Source: Modestobacter sp. (GTDB lineage Bacteria; Actinomycetota; Actinomycetes; Mycobacteriales; Geodermatophilaceae). Taken from it: a DNA stretch of 6,180 nucleotides. The notes below the pieces were generated by a model, which searched no databases, had not been told where the DNA came from, and was given only the letters and a program-made list of their open reading frames with translations. The stretch spans positions 1 to 6,180 of the forward strand of contig JAOPWG010000333.1 in assembly GCA_025965775.1 (NCBI GenBank), in the 5' to 3' direction. Below are positions 1 through 5,444 of this stretch, piece after piece (the stretch's first letter is position 1; each line of letters starts with the position of its first letter). A program made the translations under genes and the position numbers.

Positions 1-1250
1 CGGCGCAGCACCCCGGCCGGCTCGTCCTGCCGGTCGTAGGCGATCGCCCGGACCAGCGTCTTCAGCTGCGCCATCGCCGCCGCGGCCTCCAGGTCGTGGC
101 CCATCACGTCGCCGATGACGAGCACCGAGGACCCGTCGGGCTGCAGGAACGCGTCGTACCAGTCGCCACCGATCGAGATCCCCTGGGTGGCCGGCCGGTA
201 GCGGACGGCGAGCTCGAGGTGGTCCGGCTGCACCGGTGCGGACAGCAGGCTGCGCTGCAGCCGCTCGGCGACCTGCCCCTGCGCGGCGGCCAGCCGGGCG
301 TTGTCCAGGGCAAGCGCGGCCCGCCGGGACGCGATCCCCGCCGTGCGCAGCTCGGCCTCGGTGAAGGGCCCCCGATCGGGGCCGTTGACCAGTGTGAAAG
401 CGCCGAACACCTCGTCCCGGGCGATCAGCGGAAAGGCGGCGACGGCGCGCGGCCGGAGCAGCTCGAGCGCCGCCCGGGCCTCGTCGTCGGCGACCATCAC
501 GTCCAGGTGCGCCGCGGTGAGGTCCTGGATCACCACCGGGGTGCCCTGCCGCAACGAGGTGGGCACCGGGGCGGTCGCGCGGTTGCTGCGCACCCGCCGG
601 TCGGCGTACCGGTACATCGCCTCGGCCATCGCCGGATCGCGGTGCGCGCGCCCGACGTCCCGACGCCGGCCGTCCTCGGTCACCGACACCAGGCACCAGT
701 CGGCCAGGGTCGGCACGACGAGCTCGGCGAAGCGCTGGACCGCCTCGTCGGCGTCCAGCGTGGCGGTCATCCCGGTGCTGATGTCGCCCAGCAGCATGAG
801 GTGCCGGCCGGCCAGCTCCGCCTCGCCGGCGGCCTCCGCGGCACGAACGGCCTCCGCCTCCCGGGCGGCGACCGCCTCCTCCCGAGCCTGCTCCACGGCG
901 CGCCGGGCGGTGACGTCGTCGTAGGTGACCACCAGCCCGCCGTCGGTGCGGAACGCGTCGACCTGGAACCAGATCTGCAACGGCTCGAACCACGCCTCGA
1001 AGCTGGCCGGCACTCCGGTGGCCGCCACTGCCCTGTAGTGCCGCTCGAAGGGGCTGGCCAGCGTCTCGGGATAGGCCTCCCAGATGACCCGACCGACCAG
1101 CGACCCGACCGTCTCGCCGAGCAGGGCCGCACCGGAGGGGTTCATGTAGCTGAACCGCCACTGGTCGTCCAGCACGAACAACGGGCGGGCCATCCCCTCG
1201 ACTGCACGCACCAGGAGGTCGGCGGGCGCAGCTCCGCCCGCCGTGGTCAT
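1..1250 (-). CDS. PAS-GAF-PP2C (SpoIIE/RsbU-type) serine phosphatase, 3' end outside window
   Basis: This is a multidomain sensor phosphatase of which 416 codons are visible; the C-terminus runs off the left edge. Numbering from the ATG at 1250, a PAS domain spans about residues 16-115 (MARPLFVLDDQWRFSYMN near its start, TYDDVTARR at its end). An Ala/Glu/Arg-rich helix, probably a coiled coil, follows at about 116-150, then a GAF domain at about 150-315 and the start of a PP2C/SpoIIE domain from about 335. The phosphatase metal-binding signatures are present: GGDWYD with Asp363 and IGDVMGHD with Asp381. Family knowledge says such proteins dephosphorylate anti-sigma-factor antagonists (RsbV/SpoIIAA type) in response to ligands or stress; no partner gene is visible here. 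No transmembrane segment is seen, so it is probably cytoplasmic. An in-frame ATG six codons upstream at 1268 is an alternative start; 1250 was preferred for the weak GAGTGG before it. It lies 91 bases downstream of dctA on the same strand and may have its own promoter. Confidence 0.9.
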   Translation of the reverse strand, partial: MTTAGGAAPADLLVRAVEGMARPLFVLDDQWRFSYMNPSGAALLGETVGSLVGRVIWEAYPETLASPFERHYRAVAATGVPASFEAWFEPLQIWFQVDAFRTDGGLVVTYDDVTARRAVEQAREEAVAAREAEAVRAAEAAGEAELAGRHLMLLGDISTGMTATLDADEAVQRFAELVVPTLADWCLVSVTEDGRRRDVGRAHRDPAMAEAMYRYADRRVRSNRATAPVPTSLRQGTPVVIQDLTAAHLDVMVADDEARAALELLRPRAVAAFPLIARDEVFGAFTLVNGPDRGPFTEAELRTAGIASRRAALALDNARLAAAQGQVAERLQRSLLSAPVQPDHLELAVRYRPATQGISIGGDWYDAFLQPDGSSVLVIGDVMGHDLEAAAAMAQLKTLVRAIAYDRQDEPAGVLR

Positions 1251-1276
1251 GACGCCACTCTGCACCATGGGCAGGC

Positions 1277-1287
1277 TTACGACGTAA
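1277..1287. promoter_or_regulatory. Perfect inverted repeat TTACG-A-CGTAA, possible operator
   Basis: The sequence is TTACGACGTAA, two 5-base arms around one central base. It is AT-rich against a very GC-rich background and lies 27 bases upstream of the preferred start of the PAS-GAF-PP2C gene, 9 bases upstream of its alternative ATG. Position and symmetry suit a repressor or activator site. No regulator is identified, and short palindromes also occur by chance, so the function is inferred only. Confidence 0.3.
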
Positions 1288-1307
1288 ACCCCCGGGCGAC
1301 GGAGCGC

Positions 1308-1322
1308 CGCGGGTCCCCCGCG
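1308..1322 (-). terminator. Possible weak hairpin terminator after dctA
   Basis: The transcript strand can fold into a 6-bp stem, CGCGGG-GGA-CCCGCG, about 20 bases after the dctA stop codon. It has no U-tract and the stem is short. In this GC-rich DNA such hairpins are common, so this is only a candidate end for the dctA transcript. Confidence 0.25.
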
Positions 1323-1341
1323 CGGGTGACCGTCGGCATCC

Positions 1342-2778
1342 TCAGCGCACCGAAGTCCGCGCCGGCTCCACGTCGCCCTGGCCGGCATCCGGTGCGGGAC
1401 CGTCGTTCGCCGTCGCCGTCGCCGTGGGCCCGGCCGACCGCTGTGGGCCGTGGTCATCGTCGAGCATGGTGCTCTCGTCGAAGCGACGCCGGCCGCTCAG
1501 CACCGCATCCAGCTGCTGGCGGTCCAGCTCGGAGGTCCAGGTGGCGACCAGGACGGTGGCGATCGCGTTCCCGGCGAAGTTGGTGACCGCACGGGCCTCG
1601 GACATGAACCGGTCGATGCCCACGATCAGGCCGACCCCGTCCAGCAGCTCGGGGCGGTGCGAGGAGAGGCCGCCGGCCAGCGTGGCCAGGCCCGCGCCGG
1701 TGACCCCCGCCGCCCCCTTCGAGGCGATGATCATGAAGACCAGCAGCCCGATCTGCTGGCTCAGCGTGAGCGGGTCGCCCAGGGCCTCGGCGATGAACAG
1801 CGAGGCCATGGTCAGGTAGATCGCCGTGCCGTCCAGGTTGAACGAGTAGCCGGTGGGCACGACGATCCCGGCCACCGGCTGGGACACCCCGGCGTGCTCC
1901 ATCTTGGCGATCAGCCGGGGCAGGGCGGTCTCCGAGGACGACGTGGAGACGATCAGCAGGAACTCCCGGCCCAGGTACCTCAGGAGCTTGAACACGCTGA
2001 CCCGGGCGACGAGCCACAGGATGGTGCCCAGCACGCCGATCACGAAGATCAGGCAGGTCGCGTAGAAGCCGAGCATGAGGACGGCGAGGCTCTTCAGCGC
2101 GTCGACCCCCGTGGCGCCGACCACCGCGGCGATCGCCCCGAAGGCGCCGATCGGGGCCACCCACATGACCATCGACAGGATCCGGAAGACCAGCTTCTGC
2201 AGGTACCCGATGCCGCGCAGCACCGGCTCCCCCGCCGTCCCCATGCCCTGGATGGCGAACCCGACCAGCAGCGCCACGAGCAGCGCCTGCAGCACGGAGC
2301 CCTGGGTCAGCGCGGAGAACAGCGTGGTCGGGATGAGGCTGAGGATGAAGCCGGTGGTGCCGCCCGCGCCCTCCCCCTGGGTCGCCAGGTCCGCGCCGCG
2401 CTGGCGCAGCTCCTCGGACAGTTGCAGCCCGTCACCGGGGTGCAGCAGATTGCCGACGACCAGCCCGATCGCCAGCGCGACGGTGGACATCAGCAGGAAG
2501 TAGCCCAGCGCCAGGCCGCCGACCTTGCCCACCTTCGCGGCCTGCCGGATCGAGCCGATGCCCAGCACGATGGTGCAGAAGATGACCGGTGCGATCAGCA
2601 TCTTGATCAGGCCGACGAAGGCGTCACCGAGCCACTTCAGCCCGACGGCGAAGTCCGGGAAGACCAGTCCGACCAGGATGCCGAGGGCGACCGCGGCGAT
2701 CACCGAGAGGTAGAGCCAGTGGGTGCGGTCGCGCCGCTTCGCGGGGGCCTCGTCCTGAGTTGTGTTGCCGGTGAGCAT
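1342..2778 (-). CDS. dctA: DctA-type C4-dicarboxylate:cation symporter
   Basis: A complete 478-residue member of the dicarboxylate/amino acid:cation symporter family, expected to import succinate, fumarate and malate across the cytoplasmic membrane with H+ or Na+. Hydrophobic segments run from about residue 21 to 415, consistent with the family fold of eight helices plus two re-entrant hairpins. The substrate-site signatures are intact: serine-rich hairpin STSSSETALP (278-287), PTGYSFNLDGT (308-318), SKGAAGVTGAG (353-363) and GIDRFMSEAR (387-396) with Asp389, Arg390, Asn400 and Asn404. These match DctA better than glutamate carriers from memory of the E. coli protein. The start at ATG 2778 was chosen because AGAGGA lies 8 bases before it. 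A GTG at 2868 would add 30 Gly/Pro/Arg-rich residues with no family resemblance. The last roughly 48 residues (431-478) are a hydrophilic, acidic Pro/Ala/Thr tail beyond the usual family end. The gene stands alone between the che operon and the phosphatase gene. Confidence 0.93.
   Translation of the reverse strand: MLTGNTTQDEAPAKRRDRTHWLYLSVIAAVALGILVGLVFPDFAVGLKWLGDAFVGLIKMLIAPVIFCTIVLGIGSIRQAAKVGKVGGLALGYFLLMSTVALAIGLVVGNLLHPGDGLQLSEELRQRGADLATQGEGAGGTTGFILSLIPTTLFSALTQGSVLQALLVALLVGFAIQGMGTAGEPVLRGIGYLQKLVFRILSMVMWVAPIGAFGAIAAVVGATGVDALKSLAVLMLGFYATCLIFVIGVLGTILWLVARVSVFKLLRYLGREFLLIVSTSSSETALPRLIAKMEHAGVSQPVAGIVVPTGYSFNLDGTAIYLTMASLFIAEALGDPLTLSQQIGLLVFMIIASKGAAGVTGAGLATLAGGLSSHRPELLDGVGLIVGIDRFMSEARAVTNFAGNAIATVLVATWTSELDRQQLDAVLSGRRRFDESTMLDDDHGPQRSAGPTATATANDGPAPDAGQGDVEPARTSVR
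1408..1425. repeat. Three exact copies of the 6-mer CGCCGT
   Basis: Three tandem copies of CGCCGT lie inside the 3' end of dctA. On the coding strand they encode Thr-Ala three times in the hydrophilic C-terminal tail. Such in-frame hexamer runs can vary in copy number between strains without breaking the frame. Confidence 0.6.
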
Positions 2779-2786
2779 GGCCGCGA

Positions 2787-2792
2787 TCCTCT
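2787..2792 (-). promoter_or_regulatory. Ribosome binding site AGAGGA of dctA
   Basis: On the coding strand AGAGGA is followed by 8 bases and then the ATG at 2778. This decides the dctA start, because the longer reading frame from GTG 2868 carries an extension without family similarity. A purine-rich AGGGGAG also precedes that GTG, but it lies within the hairpin stem at 2840-2881. Confidence 0.7.
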
Positions 2793-2839
2793 CGCGAGTG
2801 CCCCCAGCGGCCACAGGCGGGGCACCGACGACGGGATCG

Positions 2840-2881
2840 GGGGAGCGGGGCCCACCGCGGTCTCCCACGGCCCCACTCCCC
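2840..2881 (-). terminator. Strong 13-bp hairpin ending the chemotaxis operon
   Basis: The arms at 2869-2881 and 2840-2852 pair over 13 positions in the transcript (GGGGAGUGGGGCC with GGCCCCGCUCCCC), including one G-U wobble and a 16-base loop. The hairpin begins six bases after the stop codon of the last chemotaxis gene and ends 61 bases before the dctA start. There is no U-tract, which is common for putative actinobacterial terminators. The position strongly suggests transcription termination or 3' end protection. An alternative is a leader structure affecting dctA expression. Confidence 0.6.
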
Positions 2882-2887
2882 TGATCG

Positions 2888-3370
2888 TCACGCGAGGACG
2901 ATGGACAGCGCCCCCGAGCCGTAACCGGCCACCTCGACGTCCAGGTCGATCCGGTTGAACCCGGCGGCCAGGCCGGCCAGGTCAGCGGGGACGGCCTCCC
3001 CCGGCGCGTACAGCTTGTACAGCTTCGAGTGCGTCACGCCGCCGGCGTTGAACATCCCCGCGGCGACGTTGACCACCTCGTGCAGCACCTCCAGGTGCAT
3101 GTCGGAGAGCTCGCCCTCCTCGATGGCGTCCTCGAGTCCGCCCTTGGGCAGCAGCGCGAGGGCACCGGCGCACCAGGCGGCCAGCGGCACGTCGATCAGG
3201 CAGATGGCGTTGGTGGACAGCTGCGGGTCGACGTAGACGGCCAGGGCGGCGCCGTCGTTGAGCGACACGGGGTCTCCGGGGGCCACGGTGACGTCCTTGC
3301 CGAGGAGGCCCTCGAGCAGGTCGCGGACGTTCTTGGGCGCCGGCAGGATCGCCGGGGCGGGGGCGGTCAT
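2888..3370 (-). CDS. CheC/CheX-like chemotaxis protein, possible CheY-P phosphatase
   Basis: A 160-residue soluble protein with no signal peptide or membrane segment. The central helix LEVLHEVVNVAAGMFN (93-108) carries the E-x2-N signature of the CheC/CheX/FliY phosphatases at Glu98 and Asn101. In that family these residues place water and contact phospho-CheY. The residue four before Glu98, usually Asp or Ser in CheC, is Glu94 here. Only one such helix is visible, as in CheX, while CheC proteins often have two. The C-terminal part is beta-rich (DLDVEVAGYGSGALSIVLA). The ATG at 3370 overlaps the stop of the upstream cheY as ATGA, which fixes the start; a longer frame into cheY is only a shadow. 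It is the last gene of the operon, just before a strong hairpin. It may dephosphorylate its neighbouring CheY, or act as a binding or localisation protein if the changed motif lowers activity. Confidence 0.75.
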   Translation of the reverse strand: MTAPAPAILPAPKNVRDLLEGLLGKDVTVAPGDPVSLNDGAALAVYVDPQLSTNAICLIDVPLAAWCAGALALLPKGGLEDAIEEGELSDMHLEVLHEVVNVAAGMFNAGGVTHSKLYKLYAPGEAVPADLAGLAAGFNRIDLDVEVAGYGSGALSIVLA

Positions 3371-3729
3371 GCCAGCACCCCGTCCAGCGCCTCGCGGAAG
3401 GTCTCCTCGGTGAAGGGCTTGGCGATGAGGAAGAGGGCTCCGGCGTTGGCCGCCTTCTCCCGCATCTCCGGGGAGCCCTCCGAGGTCACGAAGCCGAAGG
3501 GCACCTGCGACCCGGAGGCGCGCAGCGCCTCGAGGCACTCGATGCCGCTCATCTCGGGCATGTTCCAGTCCGACAGGACCAGGTCGGGCTTCTCGGCGCC
3601 GACCATCTGCAGCGCTTCGCGACCGTCCTCGGCCTGGATGATCTCGTGGTCGTCGTAGCCGGCCTGTCGGAGCGTACGGATGACGATCTGCCGCATCACA
3701 CGGCTGTCGTCCGTCACCAGGATCTTCAC
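3367..3729 (-). CDS. cheY: CheY-like single-domain response regulator (second in operon)
   Basis: A 120-residue stand-alone receiver domain with no output domain. The acidic pocket is Asp7-Asp8, the phosphate acceptor is Asp54 in SDWNMP, the switch Thr is Thr82 (VTSEG) and the conserved Lys is Lys104 in KPFT. The position equivalent to the CheY switch Tyr106 is Phe100. Phosphorylated by CheA, such proteins bind the flagellar switch or serve as phosphate sinks. The GTG start at 3729 overlaps the stop of the upstream cheX-like gene as GTGA and has GAGGTG a few bases before it; its stop overlaps the next start as ATGA. A longer frame from 3825 lacks receiver similarity before residue Met-Lys-Ile-Leu and was rejected. 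Lying between two phosphatase-family genes, it is probably controlled by one of them. Which of the two CheY proteins drives the motor cannot be told from sequence. Confidence 0.92.
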   Translation of the reverse strand: MKILVTDDSRVMRQIVIRTLRQAGYDDHEIIQAEDGREALQMVGAEKPDLVLSDWNMPEMSGIECLEALRASGSQVPFGFVTSEGSPEMREKAANAGALFLIAKPFTEETFREALDGVLA

Positions 3730-4238
3730 TGCGGCACCTCGTTCCGCTCGGCGTGCGGCGCGCCGGTGGCGCCCTGCACGGTGATCGTCAGGGACTGGCC
3801 ACGCCACTGGGCGTCGACGCGGCACAGGTCCTCCGGCCGGGAGGCCGGAGGGGTGGGTCCGGTCTGCGGGAGACCGAGGGAGGAGGGCTCGGGCAGCAGC
3901 GACTTGACGTTGCCGCCGAGCACGTTGGCCAGCTCACCGAGCGCGTCGTCGACGTCCTCGGGCTCGATGACCGCCGGCGGACGGGCGCGCAGCAGGCACT
4001 CGGTGAGCGCCACGCCCGTCGGCTGGTCGCAGGTGACGACGACCGCGCCGCACCACGGGCCGGTGATCTGCACCCAGGCGCTGACGGTCTGCTCCGGCGC
4101 CGGTACCGGCAGCGGGACGAGCACCTCGCCGTCGCCGACCAGGGCGGTCCAGACGTCGTCGGCGATGCGCTGCACCGTGGTCGCGTCGAGCACGTCGGTG
4201 ATGGGCTGCTGCACCAGTGAGCTCGCATGCTCGCTCAC
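3726..4238 (-). CDS. cheX: CheX/CheC-family CheY-P phosphatase
   Basis: A 170-residue cytoplasmic protein. Helix DALGELANVLGGNVKS (98-113) fits the family motif [DS]-x3-E-x2-N fully: Asp98, Glu102 and Asn105. A conserved-looking Pro follows in LGLP (Pro124), as in CheX proteins. Known members hydrolyse the aspartyl phosphate of CheY to end the motor signal; with no CheZ visible this protein is the best candidate for that job here. A Pro/Ser/Thr-rich linker spans about 116-134. The last roughly 15 residues are hydrophilic and run into the overlap with the next gene. The GTG start at 4238 overlaps the stop of the upstream cheY as GTGA and is preceded by a near-ideal AGGAGGT. The family is confident; whether to name it CheX or CheC is less so. 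Confidence 0.82.
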   Translation of the reverse strand: MSEHASSLVQQPITDVLDATTVQRIADDVWTALVGDGEVLVPLPVPAPEQTVSAWVQITGPWCGAVVVTCDQPTGVALTECLLRARPPAVIEPEDVDDALGELANVLGGNVKSLLPEPSSLGLPQTGPTPPASRPEDLCRVDAQWRGQSLTITVQGATGAPHAERNEVPQ

Positions 4239-4618
4239 AGGGACACCTCCTGGGGGAGCAGGCCGAGCAGGGCGAGCTTGTCGCGCATCGCGTCGGCGGT
4301 GAACGGCTTGATCATGTACTCGTGCGCGCCGGCGGCCAGCGCCCGCACGATCTGGCTGGTCTCGCTCTCGGTGGTGACCATCATCAAGGTCACCGAGCGG
4401 TAGGCCGGGTTGCTGCGAACGGCGGAGACGAACTGCAGTCCGTCCATCACCGGCATGTTCCAGTCGACGCAGGCGAGGTCGGGCAGGTAGCCCTCCTCCA
4501 GCACGTCGAGGGCCTGCCGGCCGTCGCCGGCCTGCCTGGTCTCGTAGCCGAAGTCCTCCAGGATGCTGCCGACGATGCGCCGCATGGCGCGGGAGTCGTC
4601 GATCACCAGGGCACGCAC
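4235..4618 (-). CDS. cheY: CheY-like single-domain response regulator (first in operon)
   Basis: A 127-residue stand-alone receiver. Residues align with E. coli CheY at a constant offset of five: Asp7-Asp8 (12-13), acceptor Asp52 in DWNMP (57), Thr82 (87), Tyr101 (106) and Lys104 in IKPFT (109). All catalytic and switch positions are kept, so it should be phosphorylated by CheA and could bind the flagellar switch. The GTG start at 4618 comes one base after the cheR stop (TGA-C-GTG), with AAGGGGAA upstream; its own stop overlaps the next gene as GTGA. Compared with the second CheY of this operon it keeps the Tyr and the canonical spacing, so it is the better candidate for the classic motor CheY, though this is inference. 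Confidence 0.94.
   Translation of the reverse strand: MRALVIDDSRAMRRIVGSILEDFGYETRQAGDGRQALDVLEEGYLPDLACVDWNMPVMDGLQFVSAVRSNPAYRSVTLMMVTTESETSQIVRALAAGAHEYMIKPFTADAMRDKLALLGLLPQEVSL
4245..4251 (-). promoter_or_regulatory. Strong ribosome binding site AGGAGGT of the cheX-like gene
   Basis: AGGAGGT lies 6 bases before the GTG start at 4238, inside the end of the upstream cheY. It is the best ribosome site in the operon. It supports the GTG start and suggests the phosphatase is made well even though it overlaps its neighbour. Confidence 0.8.
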
Positions 4619-4619
4619 G

Positions 4620-5444
4620 TCAATTCCCCTTCCGAGGGCGGTAAGCAGAGCCGCGGCCGAGGACGACCCGCTCCCAGTTGTCGTCCACGCCGAGCGTGGT
4701 CTCGGCCGCGCCCAGGAACAGCCAGCCGTCCGGGCGCATGAGCTGGCGGACGCGGCGCAGGATGCCCTGCTTGGTCGCCAGGTCGAAGTAGATGAGCACG
4801 TTGCGCAGGTACACGATGTCGAAGGGGCCCATCCGGGGCAGCGGCGCCGCGAGGTTGCACTCGGTCGCGGTGACCATCCGGCGCAGGGTGGGGGAGATCT
4901 CCCACTCGTTGCCGGCCCGGGTGAAGTGGCGGACCAGCATGGACGCCGGCAGGCCGCGGTTGACCTCGAGCTGGCTGAACCGCCCGGCGCGGGTCCGCTC
5001 GACCATCTCCCGGGACAGGTCCGTCGCGGTGATCGACACCCGACGGGCCGCGTCGGGCAGCGCGTCGGACAGGAGCATCGCGATGGTGTAGGCCTCCTGC
5101 CCGCTCGAGCAGGCCGCGGACCAGATGGTGATCGGCTCGTCCGGGCGCCGGCCGCCGAGCAGGGAGGGCAGCACCATGCCGGTCAGCGCGGTGAACGGGT
5201 CGCCGTCGCGGAACCAGGAGGTCTCGTTCGTGGTGAGCGCCTCGACGATGCGCCGCGTGGTGGCGGCGTCGGGCCGGTTGCGCACGGACTCGACGAGCTC
5301 GCTGACCCCGGACAGCCCGCGCTGCTGGGCCATCGGCAACAACCGGGCCTCGACGAGGTACTCCTTGCCCGGCTGCAGCACGATCGCGCTCTCCCGGTGC
5401 ACCAGCTGGCGCACCCAGTCGAAGCTGGTCGCGGTGAGGGTCAT
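4620..5444 (-). CDS. cheR: CheR chemoreceptor glutamate methyltransferase
   Basis: A complete 274-residue protein close to the usual CheR length. It transfers methyl groups from S-adenosylmethionine to glutamates of chemoreceptors, opposing CheB. The N-terminal helical domain (about 1-70) leads to NETSWFRD (73-80), a hallmark of CheR. The SAM-binding core follows: WSAACSSGQEAYT (108-120), TATDLS with Asp142, and RNVLIYFD (214-221). The C-terminus has the typical RPDGWLFLGAAET stretch (237-249). The ATG at 5444 overlaps the cheB stop as ATGA, with GGGAGC a few bases upstream. No TPR or other added domain is present. Nothing appears damaged. Confidence 0.96.
   Translation of the reverse strand: MTLTATSFDWVRQLVHRESAIVLQPGKEYLVEARLLPMAQQRGLSGVSELVESVRNRPDAATTRRIVEALTTNETSWFRDGDPFTALTGMVLPSLLGGRRPDEPITIWSAACSSGQEAYTIAMLLSDALPDAARRVSITATDLSREMVERTRAGRFSQLEVNRGLPASMLVRHFTRAGNEWEISPTLRRMVTATECNLAAPLPRMGPFDIVYLRNVLIYFDLATKQGILRRVRQLMRPDGWLFLGAAETTLGVDDNWERVVLGRGSAYRPRKGN

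Noticed and set aside
96..1586. Long plus-strand open frame of 496 codons
   Set aside because: It is antisense to the PAS-GAF-PP2C gene and dctA, is rich in Gly, Arg, Pro and His without domain character, and reflects the lack of stop codons in GC-rich DNA.
2779..2868. 30-residue N-terminal extension of DctA from GTG 2868
   Set aside because: It has no family similarity and overlaps the hairpin stem-loop; the ATG at 2778 has a good AGAGGA site. It remains possible but is less likely.
1450..2958. Long plus-strand open frame of 502 codons
   Set aside because: It is antisense to dctA, with a low-complexity Asp/Gln/His/Arg composition typical of a shadow frame, whereas the opposite strand encodes a clear transporter.
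3371..3538. N-terminal extension of the last CheC/CheX-like protein
   Set aside because: The extra residues are an out-of-frame reading of cheY; the ATG at 3370 in an ATGA overlap is the natural start.
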